Source of the DNA: Spongiactinospora rosea
Lineage (GTDB): Bacteria > Actinomycetota > Actinomycetes > Streptosporangiales > Streptosporangiaceae
DNA: 64,000 nt
Direction: 5' to 3'
Assembly (NCBI RefSeq): GCF_003315795.1
Contig: NZ_QMEY01000003.1
Location: 680,340-744,339, forward strand
Shown: piece by piece, positions 8,072 through 18,395 of the stretch
How positions within the stretch are numbered: position 1 is the stretch's first letter
Layout: each line of letters opens with the position of its first letter
Program-made: the position numbers and the translations under genes
The notes under the pieces: generated by a model
What the model was told of the DNA's origin: nothing
What the model saw: the letters and a program-made list of their open reading frames with translations, nothing else
Databases searched by the model: none

Positions 8072-9064
8072 TCAGTGTCCCCAGCGCAGCGCGGGTGTCC
8101 GCACGGGCGCGTCCCACAGCCGGGTGAGATCGTCGGTCAGCGCGCACACGCTGACCGAGAAGCCTTGCATGTCCAGGCTCGTCACATGGTTTCCGACCAG
8201 GCTGCGGGCCGCGGTCGCGCCGTGCTCACGCAGGTAGGCGTCCACCTCCGCGAAGGCGATGTACAGCTCGATCAGTGGGGTGCCGCCCATGCCGTTGACC
8301 AGCACCAGCGTGTCACCCGACAGCGGCAGGTCGGCCTGGAGGGCGTCCATCGCCACCCGTACCAGCTCGCGGGCGGTGCCCGCGGGCCCGCGGGAGCGGC
8401 CGGGCTCGCCGTGGATGCCGATGCCCAGCTCGACCTCGTTCCCGGCCAGCTCGAAGGTCGGCTTGCCCGCGGCGGGCGTGGTACAGGCCGACAGCGCCAC
8501 CCCGAACGAGCGGCTGCGCGCGTTGACCTCGTCGCCGATCGCGGCCACCTCGGCGAGCGGCGCGCCCTCCTCGGCCAGCGCCCCGGCGATCTTCTCCACG
8601 AAAAGCGTCGCGCCGGTGCCCCTGCGCCCGGCCGTGTAGAGCGAGTCGCGTACCGCCACGTCGTCGTCGACCAGCACGCGGGCCACCTCCACGCCCTCGT
8701 CCGCGCACAGCTCGGCGGCCATCTCGAAGTTGAGCACGTCGCCCGTGTAGTTCTTGACGATGTGCAGCACGCCCGCGCCGCCGCTGACCGCGGTCGTGGC
8801 CTCGACGATCTGGTCGGGCACGGGGGAGGTGAAGATCTCTCCGGGGCAGGCCGCGTCGAGCATGCCGTACCCCACGAAGCCGGCGTGCAGCGGCTCGTGA
8901 CCCGAACCGCCGCCGGAGACCAGGCCCACCTTGCCCGGCCGAGGGCCGTCCGCGCGGTAGACGACGCGGGCGTCCAGGTCCACGCGCAGCTCGCGGTGGG
9001 CGGCGGCGAGGCCGGTGAGCGCGTCGGTCACCACGGTGTCCACGGCATTGATGATCTTTTTCAT
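8072..9064 (-). CDS. dhaK: Dihydroxyacetone kinase substrate-binding subunit DhaK
   Basis: A 330-residue protein matching DhaK over its length. [19 protein letters not shown] lies near residues 46-64, and the histidine that binds dihydroxyacetone covalently is in [10 protein letters not shown]. It produces dihydroxyacetone phosphate together with DhaL and DhaM, feeding glycolysis. The ATG at 9064 begins [12 protein letters not shown], the usual DhaK start. It is first in dhaKLM and divergent from the cyclase gene. Confidence 0.95.
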   Translation of the reverse strand: MKKIINAVDTVVTDALTGLAAAHRELRVDLDARVVYRADGPRPGKVGLVSGGGSGHEPLHAGFVGYGMLDAACPGEIFTSPVPDQIVEATTAVSGGAGVLHIVKNYTGDVLNFEMAAELCADEGVEVARVLVDDDVAVRDSLYTAGRRGTGATLFVEKIAGALAEEGAPLAEVAAIGDEVNARSRSFGVALSACTTPAAGKPTFELAGNEVELGIGIHGEPGRSRGPAGTARELVRVAMDALQADLPLSGDTLVLVNGMGGTPLIELYIAFAEVDAYLREHGATAARSLVGNHVTSLDMQGFSVSVCALTDDLTRLWDAPVRTPALRWGH

Positions 9065-9149
9065 CGGGCTTCCTCGTCCGGGGATGCTGCCTCACCGACC
9101 ACCCTGTGCCCGCGGGAGTAATCGCGCAACCGTGTCACGATGTGCGTAT

Positions 9150-9161
9150 CGGAACGTTCCG
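9150..9161. promoter_or_regulatory. 12-bp perfect palindrome in the dhaK/cyclase divergent region
   Basis: CGGAACGTTCCG lies in the 113-bp gap between two divergent operons, 16 bases before the cyclase start. Its place and symmetry suggest an operator. No regulator gene is adjacent, so its protein is unknown. Confidence 0.35.
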
Positions 9162-9177
9162 CGCGAGGAGGCGGCGA

Positions 9178-9962
9178 TGTCGGTACTCAAGAGCCTGGTA
9201 GGGGCCATCGGCGACGGCACGGTCGAGGTGATCGACCTCACCGCGCCCCTGTCGCCCGCGACACCGGTGCTGCGGCTGCCCGAGCCGTTCGCCAACACGA
9301 TCGGTTTCCGGCTGGAGGAGATCAGCCGCTACGACGACCGCGGCCCCGCCTGGTACTGGAACGACATCCACACCGGCGAGCACACCGGCACGCACTTCGA
9401 CGCGCCCGTCCACTGGGCCACCGCCAAGGACGGCCAGGACGTCTCCCAGGTCCCGGTGACCCGGCTGATCGCCCCCGCCGTGGTCCTCGACTTCGCCGCC
9501 GAGGCCGCCCGCGACCCCGACTTCCTGCTCCAGATCGACCATGTGGCCGCCTGGGAGAAGGAGCACGGCCCGCTGCCCGAGGGCGGCTGGCTGCTCTACC
9601 GGACCGGCTGGGACGCCCGGGCCGGTGACCAGGAGGCGTTCCTGAACGGCGGGCACGCGCCCGGCATCTCCGCCGAGTGCGCCAGGTGGCTGGCCGAGCG
9701 TTCGCCGATCGGCGGGCTCGGCGTGGAGACCGTCGGCACCGACGCGGGCGCGGCGCACTCCTTCGACCCGCCCTTCCCGTGCCATTCGTTCCTGCTCGGC
9801 GCGGGCAAGTACGGCCTGACCCAGCTTCGCAACCTGGACCGGCTGCCGGCCACCGGCTCGGTCGTGGTGGCCCCGCCGCTGCCCATCGTCGGCGGGTCGG
9901 GCAGCCCGGTGCGCGTCCTCGCGCTGGTGGAGTCCGAGAGCGGCCCGGGGGAGTCGCGTTGA
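9178..9962 (+). CDS. Cyclase/kynurenine-formamidase-like metal hydrolase
   Basis: A 261-residue member of the cyclase family (PF04199). The metal-binding signature HTGTHFDAPVHW is at about residues 66-77, with a second conserved histidine region near PCHSFLLGAGKYG. Relatives hydrolyse amide or lactone bonds, for example N-formylkynurenine, isatin or cyclic imides. The ATG at 9178 follows GAGGAGG. The next gene starts inside its stop codon (TTGA), so the two products probably act in one pathway, which I cannot name. Confidence 0.85.
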
Positions 9963-11587
9963 TCGTCGCCGAGGCCGTCGGGCGCGCGCTCGCCGGGCTG
10001 GGCGTGGACACCGTCTTCGGCGTGGTGGGCAGCGGTAACTTCCATGTGACGAACGCCCTGGTCGCGGCCGGGGCCCGATACATCGCGGCGCGGCACGAGG
10101 GCGGCGCGGCGACCATGGCCGACGCCTACGCCCGCACCGGCGGCGGTCTGGGCGTGCTCAGCGTCCACCAGGGGCCGGGGCTGACCAACGCGATGACCGG
10201 CATCGCCGAGGCGGCCAAGAGCCGCACCCCGCTGCTGGTCCTGGCCGGGGAGGCCACCGAGGCCGCCTCCAACTTCCACATCGACCAGGCGGCCATGGTG
10301 GCGGCGGTGGGAGCGGTCGCGGCGCGGGTCCGGTCGGCGGAGTCGGCGGTGGCCGACGCGGCGGCGGCGGCCCGCCTGGCGCTGCGCGAGCGGCGTACGG
10401 TGCTGCTCAACCTGCCGCTGGACGTCCAGGCCCAGCCCGTACGTCAGGCCGATCCGCCGGCCCCCGGCCCCGCGCCGGAGAGCGCGCCGCCCTGCCCTGA
10501 GCAGGTCGCCGCGCTGGCGGAGGCGCTGGCCGCCGCGCGCCGCCCGGTGTTCGTGGCCGGGCGGGGCGCGCGGCACGCCCGCGACGCCCTCACGGCGCTG
10601 GCCGACCGGGCCGGGGCGCTGCCGGCCACGTCCGCCGTGGCCAAGGGCCTGTTCCGCGGCGACCCGTGGGACCTCGACGTGAGCGGCGGCTTCGCCTCAC
10701 CGCTCGCCGCCGAACTGATCCGCGGCGCGGACCTGCTGGTGTCCTGGGGCTGCGCGCTCAACATGTGGACCACCCGGCACGGCGCGCTGATCGGTCCGCG
10801 CACGACTCTCGTCCAGGTGGACATCGAGCGGGACGCGATCGGCCGGCACCGCGCCGTCGATCTCGGCGTCGTGGGCGACGTACGCGAGACCGCGACGCTC
10901 ACCGCCGCCCGCCTGCCGGAGATCCGGCCCGGGTACCGGTCGCCGGGGCTGGCCGAGCGGATCGAGCGGGAGGTCCGGTGGCGCGACGTGCCGTACAAGG
11001 ACGCGGGCGGCGACGGGCGGATCGACCCGCGGACCCTGACGGCGGAACTGGACGACGTGCTGCCCCGGGAACGGGTCGTCGCCGTTGACTCAGGAAATTT
11101 CATGGGCTATCCGTCGATGTACCTCTCGGTGCCGGACGAGCGGGGCTTCTGCTTCACCCAGGCGTTCCAGGCCGTCGGCCTGGGCCTCGCCACCGCGATC
11201 GGGGCGGCGCTGGCCCAGCCGGACCGGCTGCCGGTCGCGGCGCTCGGCGACGGCGGCGCGCTGATGGGCATCGCCGAGCTGGAGACGGTGGTGCGCCTCG
11301 GCCTGCCGATGGTGATCGTCGTCTACGACGACGAGGCGTACGGCGCGGAGGTCCACCACTTCGGTCCTGACGGCCACCCGCTCGCCACCGTGACCTTCCC
11401 GCCCGCCGACCTGGCGGCCATCGCCCGCGGCCACGGCTGCGCCGCGGTCACCGTACGCGAGCCCGCCGACATCGCCGCCGTGGCCGAATGGGTGACGGGC
11501 CCGCGGGACCGCCCGCTGCTCGTCCACGCGAAGATCGCCCCAGGCCCGGCGGCATGGTGGCTGGAGGAGGCGTTCCGCGGCCACTGA
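9959..11587 (+). CDS. Thiamine-diphosphate-dependent enzyme, acetolactate synthase-like
   Basis: A 542-residue ThDP enzyme with the usual three domains. The cofactor-activating Glu is in ARHEGGAATMADAYA (PYR domain), a central Rossmann-like domain follows, and the PP domain holds GDGGALM. The second cofactor motif reads VVYDDEAYG where most relatives have N-N-x-x-Y, so a metal-ligand Asn is Asp here. The TTG start overlaps the cyclase stop by four bases and follows GGGGGAG. Candidates are a decarboxylase or lyase of the benzoylformate decarboxylase/acetolactate synthase group. The substrate cannot be told from sequence. Confidence 0.85.
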   Translation: MIVAEAVGRALAGLGVDTVFGVVGSGNFHVTNALVAAGARYIAARHEGGAATMADAYARTGGGLGVLSVHQGPGLTNAMTGIAEAAKSRTPLLVLAGEATEAASNFHIDQAAMVAAVGAVAARVRSAESAVADAAAAARLALRERRTVLLNLPLDVQAQPVRQADPPAPGPAPESAPPCPEQVAALAEALAAARRPVFVAGRGARHARDALTALADRAGALPATSAVAKGLFRGDPWDLDVSGGFASPLAAELIRGADLLVSWGCALNMWTTRHGALIGPRTTLVQVDIERDAIGRHRAVDLGVVGDVRETATLTAARLPEIRPGYRSPGLAERIEREVRWRDVPYKDAGGDGRIDPRTLTAELDDVLPRERVVAVDSGNFMGYPSMYLSVPDERGFCFTQAFQAVGLGLATAIGAALAQPDRLPVAALGDGGALMGIAELETVVRLGLPMVIVVYDDEAYGAEVHHFGPDGHPLATVTFPPADLAAIARGHGCAAVTVREPADIAAVAEWVTGPRDRPLLVHAKIAPGPAAWWLEEAFRGH

Positions 11588-11614
11588 AAACCCCTGAAGG
11601 AGTGAAACCACCCG

Positions 11615-12139
11615 ATGAATGTCGAACTGCGTCCGCTGCGGGAATCGGATGTGGCGCGTATGGAACACGTTCTCTCCACGCCGGAAGGCACCGGCGAACT
11701 CCAGTGGTTCGGTCACCGCAACCTCGCGCACATCAGAGAGAAGGTCGCGGCGAGCGGATACCTGGGCCCCGACGACGGCGGGCTGGCCGTGGAGGCCGAT
11801 GGGGCCTTCGCCGGCTGGGTGACCTGGAACAAGCACTTCTGGGGCCCGCGGACCACCTCGTGGAGCTGGAACGTCGGCGTGATGATCGCCTCCGCGTTCC
11901 GCGGCAAGGGCGTCGGGACCGCCGCCCAGCGCGGACTCGTCGGCTATCTGTTCGCGCACACGCCCGTGCAGCGCGTCCAAGCGGGCACGGACGTCAGGAA
12001 TCTCGCCGAGCAGCGCGTTCTCGAGAAAATCGGATTCCAGCGCGAAGGGGTGATCCGGCGGGCGCAGTGGCGAATGGGAGAATGGCACGACCAGATCCTC
12101 TATTCCATTCTTCGTGAAGAATGGAATACGACCGGGTAA
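11615..12139 (+). CDS. GNAT N-acetyltransferase, RimJ/RimL type
   Basis: A 174-residue acetyltransferase. The acetyl-CoA loop is visible in SAFRGKGVGTAAQRGLVGYLF, and the C-terminal RNLAEQRVLEKIGFQREGVIRRAQWRMG (here VLEKIGFQREGVIR) is typical of RimJ/RimL-like enzymes that modify amino groups of proteins or small molecules. It has its own ribosome site (AAGGAG, rather far upstream) and no close operon partner. Confidence 0.85.
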   Translation: MNVELRPLRESDVARMEHVLSTPEGTGELQWFGHRNLAHIREKVAASGYLGPDDGGLAVEADGAFAGWVTWNKHFWGPRTTSWSWNVGVMIASAFRGKGVGTAAQRGLVGYLFAHTPVQRVQAGTDVRNLAEQRVLEKIGFQREGVIRRAQWRMGEWHDQILYSILREEWNTTG

Positions 12140-12160
12140 TGGAAACAGGGTCATCCGGCG

Positions 12161-12209
12161 CCGTGCGGGCGGGGGCCGGGGCTCCGGCCGGATCCGCCCG
12201 CCCGCACGG
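12161..12209. terminator. GC-rich hairpin downstream of the acetyltransferase gene
   Basis: CCGTGCGGGCGGG (12161-12173) pairs with CCCGCCCGCACGG (12197-12209), with an inner CCGG pairing. There is no T-tract, so it is a weak terminator call. Confidence 0.45.
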
Positions 12210-12342
12210 GCCGTACGGGCGCTGCCGTCCCCGGGCCGGGTTTGACATGATGTGGTCAGATCGCTGGTCAAGGATCGCATCTCTAGACATGTCCCGTTAG
12301 GCTCGCCTGGTCGATGTGCTTTTCGCTAGGGAGTAGTGCCCA

Positions 12343-13503
12343 ATGGGGGTAAAGTACAGCCCGTTCGATTACGCGATCCACGACGACCCGTTTCCGGTCT
12401 ATGCCAGGCTCCTGGAAGAAGCGCCTCTCTACCGCAACGACGAGGCCGACTTCTGGGCGCTGAGCAGGCATGCCGACGTGACGGCGGCGCTGGCGGACCA
12501 CGCGCGTTACTCCAGTTCGCACGGGCCGCTGCTGGACCGGCCGCCGTGGGGCCCCGACGCCTCGGCCGCCCTGTCCTTCGTCGCGATGGACCCGCCCGGG
12601 CACACGGAGCTGCGCACGCCGGTCTCCCGGGGCTTCACCGCCCGCCGTGTCGCCGCCATGGAGCCGCGCATCCGTGAGATCGCCCGCCGCCACCTCGCGG
12701 AGGCGTTGCAACACGGCACGTTCGACTTCATCGAGGACTTCGCCGTCCGCGTGCCCCTCGACGTCGTCTCCGAGCTGGTCGGCGTGCCCGAGTCCGACCG
12801 CGACGAGGTGCGCAGGCTGGCCGCCCGCTCGCTGCACCGCGAGGACAGCACCCAGGAGGTCACCGCCGACGGCGCGGCGGCCGGGGCCGCGCTGCTGGAG
12901 TACTACAGCGGGCTGATCGCGCGCCGCCGGGCCGAGCCCGCCGACGACATGATCTCGGTGCTCACCGCGAGCCTGCGCGACGAGGAGATCGTGCCGATCC
13001 TGTTCGTCCTGCTGGCGGCGGGCAGCGAGACCACCACCAACCTGCTCGGCCACGCCTGGTACTGGGCCTGGCGCTACCCCGAGCAGCGGGAGATCGCCTT
13101 CGGCGGAGATGTCACCGGCTGGATCGAGGAGAGCCTGCGCTACGACCCGCCCGCGGTCGGGGTGGCCCGCCTGCTGACCGAGGACACCGAGCTGTACGGC
13201 ACACGCGTCCCCGCCGGGTCGCGGATGTGGCTCATCATCGCCGCGGCCAACCGCGACCCGCGCGTCTTCCCCGACCCGGGCCGATACGACCTGCGCAGGG
13301 ACACCACCGACCTGCTGAGCTTCAGCGGCGGCCGGCACTACTGCATGGGCGCGACCCTCGGGCGCATGGAGGCGCGGATCGCCCTGGAGGAGCTGGTCGC
13401 CGCCGTCGCGGAGTACGAGATCGACCCCTCCGGGCTGCGCCGCTCCCATATGGGCAACGTCCGCGGCTTCGCCACCATGCCGACCACGGTGAAGCCCCGC
13501 TGA
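12343..13503 (+). CDS. Cytochrome P450
   Basis: A 386-residue soluble actinobacterial P450. The I-helix oxygen-binding motif LLAAGSETTTN, the K-helix ExxR (EESLRY) and the heme-binding FSGGRHYCMG with its cysteine ligand are all intact. No ferredoxin or reductase gene lies beside it, so electrons must come from elsewhere. ATG 12343 has GGGAG upstream. Substrate unknown; no biosynthetic genes adjoin it. Confidence 0.93.
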   Translation: MGVKYSPFDYAIHDDPFPVYARLLEEAPLYRNDEADFWALSRHADVTAALADHARYSSSHGPLLDRPPWGPDASAALSFVAMDPPGHTELRTPVSRGFTARRVAAMEPRIREIARRHLAEALQHGTFDFIEDFAVRVPLDVVSELVGVPESDRDEVRRLAARSLHREDSTQEVTADGAAAGAALLEYYSGLIARRRAEPADDMISVLTASLRDEEIVPILFVLLAAGSETTTNLLGHAWYWAWRYPEQREIAFGGDVTGWIEESLRYDPPAVGVARLLTEDTELYGTRVPAGSRMWLIIAAANRDPRVFPDPGRYDLRRDTTDLLSFSGGRHYCMGATLGRMEARIALEELVAAVAEYEIDPSGLRRSHMGNVRGFATMPTTVKPR

Positions 13504-13552
13504 CCTCGCCAGCGCCGCCGGACCGTGTGCCCGCGGATACGTTGCCGTAGGT

Positions 13553-13558
13553 TACGGT
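13553..13558 (+). promoter_or_regulatory. -10 element of a probable leaderless promoter for the acyltransferase gene
   Basis: TACGGT matches TANNNT and ends six bases before the ATG at 13565. No Shine-Dalgarno sequence is present. Confidence 0.45.
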
Positions 13559-13564
13559 TGCTCC

Positions 13565-14305
13565 ATGTCGGAGATCGTGTATCCGCCGGTCATCGTGACG
13601 GCGTTGACCTTGTTCCGCGCCCTCGACCTCAAGCTGCACATCGAGGGCGCGGACCACGTGCCCCGGCAGGGCGGTGCGGTGCTGGTGAGCAACCACATCA
13701 GCTACCTCGACTTCATCTTCGCGGGCATGGGGGCACGCCGGTCGCGGCGGCTGGTCCGGTTCCTGGCCAAGAAGGAGGTCTTCGACCACCGGATCTCCGG
13801 GCCGCTGATGCGCGGCATGCACCACATCCCGGTCGATCGCGCGGCGGGCGCGGGCTCCTACGCCGCCTCGCTGCGCGCGCTCAAGGCGGGCGAGGTCGTC
13901 GGGGTGTTCGCGGAGGGCACGATCAGCAGGTCGTTCACGGTCAAGGAGATCAAGAACGGCGCGATCAGGATGGCCGCGGCCAGCGGCGTGCCGATCATCC
14001 CGGTCGGGCTGTGGGGCACCCAGCGGCTGTGGACCAAGGGCCGCCCGCGCAACCTGCTGCAGCGGCACGTCCCGATCACGATCCTGGTCGGCGAGCCCAT
14101 CCACCCCAAGCGCGGCGACGACATGGCGGCCCGTACCGGCGAGCTGCACACCCGGCTGACCGAGCTGCTCGACCGCGCCCAGCGCACCTACCCGGAGATC
14201 CCGCAGGGGGTCTGGTGGCAGCCCCGCCACCTCGGCGGCACCGCCCCCACCCCGGAGGAGGCCGCGGCGATGGACGAGGCGGAGGCCGCCAAATCCGGCG
14301 ACTGA
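13565..14305 (+). CDS. 1-acylglycerol-3-phosphate acyltransferase family protein (PlsC-like)
   Basis: A 246-residue PlsC-family protein. Block I is NHISYLD (the catalytic H-x4-D) at about residues 46-52. Block II lies around KKEVFDHRISGPLM, block III is FAEGTIS, and block IV is IIPVGLWG. It would acylate lysophosphatidic acid or a related lysolipid at the membrane. A disordered acidic tail follows. It has its own promoter and no tight operon partner. Confidence 0.9.
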   Translation: MSEIVYPPVIVTALTLFRALDLKLHIEGADHVPRQGGAVLVSNHISYLDFIFAGMGARRSRRLVRFLAKKEVFDHRISGPLMRGMHHIPVDRAAGAGSYAASLRALKAGEVVGVFAEGTISRSFTVKEIKNGAIRMAAASGVPIIPVGLWGTQRLWTKGRPRNLLQRHVPITILVGEPIHPKRGDDMAARTGELHTRLTELLDRAQRTYPEIPQGVWWQPRHLGGTAPTPEEAAAMDEAEAAKSGD

Positions 14306-14353
14306 GCGTGCGCCTGGTGTGATCGGTGTTGCCCGTGGTGCCGCCGTGACAGG

Positions 14354-15229
14354 ATGTGCGGCATGCCGCATGCCTCCGGGACGGGCGACGACGAGTACGT
14401 CTGGGTGCCCGCCACCGCCGGTCATGAGCTGGCGCTGGACGGCGACCGGCTGATCTGCCGCGACTGTGACGGCAGGCCGCGCAAGGCGGTGCCCAAGGCG
14501 GTCAGGGAGAGCCGGGCCGCCGAGGAGCTGACCGCGTTGCGCGACCACCTCCAGCGGCACGCGGCCGGCTGCCGCGCCGAGGTGGAGCGCTGGATGCTCG
14601 GCGCGCGGCCGGTGCCCGCGGGCCTGCTGTGCGAGCTGTGGCCCGACCCGGCCTGGCGGGACGCGCTCACCGGCCTGGTGGTGGCGGGCGACCGGACCGC
14701 GTTGTTCACCGGGATCGACGAGACCGGCCGGATCGGCACGGTGAGCCTGGACGGCGAGCCCGGCGGCCTCGCCCCCGGCGCGGTGGTGCGGATCGCCCAC
14801 CCGCTCACCCTCGGCGACCTCGCCGGAGCCCGCGAACTGGCCGCCAAGCTCGGCCTCTCCCAGGGCGTACCGCAGCTCGCCCGCACCCTGCACGGCAAGC
14901 CGGACGACGTGACCGGGACGGCCTGCCACACCTACGCCGACGCCAGGTTCGCCGAACTTCGCCAGGCCACCGGCCGCGCGACCCGCCTCGGGTTCACCCT
15001 GTCCGGCGGCTATGCCACCTGCGCGGTGTCCGAGGGAGGGGAGTGGGTACGGGCCTGGTTCTGGCTCGGCGCGGGCCCACCCGAGGCCGCCACCTGGACC
15101 GGGGAACTGATCTGGACCATCGAGCCCGGCGAGCCGATCCCCCTGCCCCGCGTCGGCCCCATCGCCTGGTCCGAAGGACTCCGCATGGCCGAACTCCTGC
15201 ACGCCGGCCGGGTGACCGATGCCGACTGA
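14354..15229 (+). CDS. Uncharacterised protein with N-terminal Cys pair, coupled to the next gene
   Basis: A 291-residue protein I do not recognise. The N-terminal part has CRDCDG followed by an Arg/Lys-rich helix ([19 protein letters not shown]). The rest is a mixed alpha/beta region with conserved-looking blocks [15 protein letters not shown] and [18 protein letters not shown] ([14 protein letters not shown]). Two starts nine bases apart (14354, 14363) are possible. Its end overlaps the next gene by 11 bases, so the two proteins are probably made together. Pairs of this kind sit near MoxR/vWA genes in some actinomycetes, but none are visible here. Confidence 0.6.
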   Translation: MCGMPHASGTGDDEYVWVPATAGHELALDGDRLICRDCDGRPRKAVPKAVRESRAAEELTALRDHLQRHAAGCRAEVERWMLGARPVPAGLLCELWPDPAWRDALTGLVVAGDRTALFTGIDETGRIGTVSLDGEPGGLAPGAVVRIAHPLTLGDLAGARELAAKLGLSQGVPQLARTLHGKPDDVTGTACHTYADARFAELRQATGRATRLGFTLSGGYATCAVSEGGEWVRAWFWLGAGPPEAATWTGELIWTIEPGEPIPLPRVGPIAWSEGLRMAELLHAGRVTDAD

Positions 15230-17855
15230 CCCCCCGCCCGAACCGACCAGTACCCGCACCTACCGCCACCCCCGCCTGGGCGGCGGCCGGGTCGTGATCA
15301 GACCATCCGGACAAATCAGCCCCCCGGCCCTGGACCACGAAATGTCCACCCTCGGCTTCACCCCACCCCCACCACCCCGGGGCTCGGTGCCGGAGGGTGG
15401 GGCAGGGGTGGTGGCGGCGGCCGGGCTGGCGCATGTCGTATGGCGGGGGGATGTGCGGCCTGCGGCCCTCGTGGAGCGGGCCGAGGCGATCGCCCGCGGT
15501 CTTGCCGTCGCCGATCTGCCCGCTTTCTGGGACCAGGTGGCCAGATACCACCTGGAGGCCGGGCATCCGCAGCGGGCCGCGGTGATGTTCCTGCGTGCCA
15601 GGCGGGCCGAGGACGAGCACGGCCTGGCCGTGCAGGAGTCCGCCCGGCGGGCGGCGTACCTGCGGTTCGCGCTCGCCGGGGCGCTGCCCACCAAGGCCGT
15701 CGCCGCCTACGCGGCCGGGCTGGCCGAGCGTCATCCCCCCGCCCGCGCCCACGCCGAGCTGCTGGAACTGGTCGCCGGCTACACCGGAGGCGGCCTGCCG
15801 CCCTGGCCCGCGCTGCCCCGGCAGCTTCGCGCGCTGGCCAAGGCCGCCGGGCTGGACCCGGCGGAGGAGGAGCGCCGCGCGTTCGCCCTGCTGCTGCGCG
15901 CCCCCGCGACCCGCCACGCCTCCGCCGCCTTCTGGAACGCCAACCGGGCCCGGCTGGTACGCCTGGCCAAGCGGTACGCCGAGCTGCGGCACGCCCTGCT
16001 CTACCTGTTCCCCGACGCCGACATGGACGAGTGGTGGCTGGCCCTGCTCGATGAGACCGGCGCGCTCGCCGACCTGGCTCGCGCCGAGGCCGCGGGCTGG
16101 CTCACCCGCATGGCCGCGCACCTGGAACGAGGCAGGCGCACCGGCCGCACCCCGCCCCTTCTGCTCGACCTCGTCACCCGGCTGAAGCCGGGCGCGGAGC
16201 CGGTACGCCCGGCCGGCTCCTCGCGTGCTGGAGTCATCGACGCCGATTTGCTGGACGCCTGCCTGGCCGCCGGGCTCCCGGTGGCCGACCCCGCCCCCGG
16301 CCACACCATCGACCTGGACCGCTGGCTGGAACACCGGCAACGCGACCTCGCCGCCATCGGCGCCGACCCGCGCCACGCCCGGCTGCTGAGCACCGCGGTG
16401 GGCGCGTTCGCCGCCCGGCACGGCGTCGGCGCGCTCCTGGACGTGGCCGCGCTGCGCCCGCTGGTCAGGGACTGGGTGGCCGCCGAGGTGGGCGAGATCG
16501 CCCGGGGCGGGCTGGCCGACGCCCGTGAGGCCGTACAGCGCCTTTCCAGCGGGCTGCCGCCGGGCGCGGCGGGCATGGCGGCGATGCCCGAGGGCGTACG
16601 CGAGGCCATCGAACGGGCGGACGTGGCGGTCCCCCTCACCCGCACCCTGCGCGCGGGCATCCTGGACGAACTGGGCTGGGACGACCTGGACACCGTCGCC
16701 GACGAACTCGGGCCGGACGCCGAGATCACCCCGAGCTGGCCGGTGCTCACCGTCTACAACCGGCGGCGCGCGGTGGCGGTCGGCCCGTCCGGGCGGATCG
16801 CCGAGCACGACCTGCGGCTGCCCGCCACGGCCGAGTCCTTCACGGTGGTCTACTCGGCGGGGGAGTTCCTGGTGGCCTGGGACGACCACCGCACGGCCCG
16901 CGGCCACTGGACGTCGGGCCCGTCACGGACCGCCCCAGGCCCGGTGACCTGCGTGGGCGGCGCACTGCGGCCGAGGGCCGGGTACGGCTACGCGTTCCTC
17001 GACGCGTCCGGCGCGCGGGTCACCGGAAGGCGGGCGCTGCGCCCGGGGGATCTGCGCCTGGCCGACACCCCGCGGCTGCTGTGCGACGGCGTGACGTACT
17101 GGTCCCAGCCGGAGGCGTGGCGTCCGGAACTACGCGAACTGGACCCGGCCACCGGCGAACTGGGCCGCGCCTCGCTGCCGGGCTTCCTGGAACGCGCCCC
17201 GCTCCCGCCGGGCCGCGCCTGGGCCGTCGAGGCGTGCACGCTCGCCCCGCTGCCTGAGGGGGTGCGGCGGACGCCGCTCGGCACGGACGGCACGCTGGTG
17301 GGCTTCCGCGTCAGCAAGGGCACCGACACCGAAGGCCGCTATGTCATCGAGGGCGTGGACGGCCGCAGGGCCGAGCCGCGCGGCCGGGCGGGCGCGGTGC
17401 CCTGGGGCCTGATCGAACTCCCGCACGCGGGCCGCCACGGCGTCGGCGTACTGGCCGGTGACACGCTGGTGTGGCTGGCCGACCGGACGGGCGAGGCCGC
17501 CCACTGGCAGGTCGCGGCGGGCACCGGCGACCGCTGGGTCCCGCCCGCCGCGAGGCTCGCCGCCCGCGGCACGCCGATCGTCCCACCGCCCGCCTTCTGG
17601 CACTTCCTCTCCCCACGCGACCCGGCCGCCTCCGCCCGCCTGAGGACCATCCCCGAAGCCGCCGTACGCGCCCTCCTCGACGCCGCCACCACCGACCTCA
17701 CCACCGCCCCGGCCCGCGCCGAACTGCCCCGCACGGCCCGCCTCATCGAGAAACTGGCCACCCACCCCCGCCTGCGCGCCGGCCTGACCGGTTTCATCCG
17801 CCACGCCGCCGACCTCCACCTCCGCCTATCGGCCCTGGCCACAGGAGGCGGGTAG
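15219..17855 (+). CDS. Large two-part protein: helical repeats then beta-rich domain, unrecognised
   Basis: An 878-residue protein. A Pro-rich N-terminus is followed by about 450 residues of helical repeats rich in Ala, Leu and Arg (for example [23 protein letters not shown]-like). The second half (from about residue 500) is beta-rich with repeated aromatic strands such as [19 protein letters not shown] and [19 protein letters not shown], resembling a beta-propeller. No catalytic motif is seen. This architecture recalls the beta-propeller subunits of MoxR-vWA ternary systems, but that is inference from shape only. It overlaps the upstream gene. Confidence 0.6.
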   Translation: MPTDPPPEPTSTRTYRHPRLGGGRVVIRPSGQISPPALDHEMSTLGFTPPPPPRGSVPEGGAGVVAAAGLAHVVWRGDVRPAALVERAEAIARGLAVADLPAFWDQVARYHLEAGHPQRAAVMFLRARRAEDEHGLAVQESARRAAYLRFALAGALPTKAVAAYAAGLAERHPPARAHAELLELVAGYTGGGLPPWPALPRQLRALAKAAGLDPAEEERRAFALLLRAPATRHASAAFWNANRARLVRLAKRYAELRHALLYLFPDADMDEWWLALLDETGALADLARAEAAGWLTRMAAHLERGRRTGRTPPLLLDLVTRLKPGAEPVRPAGSSRAGVIDADLLDACLAAGLPVADPAPGHTIDLDRWLEHRQRDLAAIGADPRHARLLSTAVGAFAARHGVGALLDVAALRPLVRDWVAAEVGEIARGGLADAREAVQRLSSGLPPGAAGMAAMPEGVREAIERADVAVPLTRTLRAGILDELGWDDLDTVADELGPDAEITPSWPVLTVYNRRRAVAVGPSGRIAEHDLRLPATAESFTVVYSAGEFLVAWDDHRTARGHWTSGPSRTAPGPVTCVGGALRPRAGYGYAFLDASGARVTGRRALRPGDLRLADTPRLLCDGVTYWSQPEAWRPELRELDPATGELGRASLPGFLERAPLPPGRAWAVEACTLAPLPEGVRRTPLGTDGTLVGFRVSKGTDTEGRYVIEGVDGRRAEPRGRAGAVPWGLIELPHAGRHGVGVLAGDTLVWLADRTGEAAHWQVAAGTGDRWVPPAARLAARGTPIVPPPAFWHFLSPRDPAASARLRTIPEAAVRALLDAATTDLTTAPARAELPRTARLIEKLATHPRLRAGLTGFIRHAADLHLRLSALATGGG

Positions 17856-17921
17856 CGAGGCCACCGCACTCGACGCCGCGGAGGTTACACTTATTTCAGA
17901 TATCAAGGGGTGGAGGTGGCC

Positions 17922-18374
17922 ATGCCTCGCAAGGGAGCGTTGGCCGGCGCGACACGCGTCGAAGCGGGAAGCGGTGACCGTGAGCTGCTTGAGCACCTTG
18001 AGAAGACCGCTTCCGCCGCGGAAGCGTCGCTCGTCCTGCGCGGACCTGATGGGACCGAGATCGAGTTGCCGCCGCTGCTGGTGGGACTCCTGGCGGCGGC
18101 AGCGCATGACCTTGCCAAGGGCAACGCGGTGTTCACCTTGCCCGTCGAGACCCGGTTGACCCCCAATGAGGTCGCCGAGGTGCTTGGGCTCTCGCGGCCT
18201 TTTGTCGCGCGATTGCTCGACGAGGGCGAGATCCCCTCGCAGAACCTGCCGCACAGTCGTCACCGCCGGGTCCGCCTGGTGGACGTCCTGGAATTCCAGG
18301 CTCGTCGGGAGCGTCGCGCCGAAGGCCGTCGCCGGATCATGGAAGCCGCCGAAGAGGCAGAGCTGCCTTACTAG
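17922..18374 (+). CDS. Antitoxin-like protein with excisionase-type HTH
   Basis: A 150-residue protein. The C-terminal half has the MerR/excisionase-type helix-turn-helix TPNEVAEVLGLSRPFVARLLDEGEIP followed by the wing HSRHRRVRLVDVLEF. The N-terminal half is a helical region that may bind the toxin. It lies 21 bases upstream of a PIN-domain gene, the standard order for a type II toxin-antitoxin operon. The ATG at 17922 has GGAGG upstream, and the preceding segment (TTACACTTATTTCAGATATC) is promoter-like and AT-rich. Confidence 0.8.
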   Translation: MPRKGALAGATRVEAGSGDRELLEHLEKTASAAEASLVLRGPDGTEIELPPLLVGLLAAAAHDLAKGNAVFTLPVETRLTPNEVAEVLGLSRPFVARLLDEGEIPSQNLPHSRHRRVRLVDVLEFQARRERRAEGRRRIMEAAEEAELPY

Positions 18375-18395
18375 TCTTCCGGAGGACAGTGGCCG

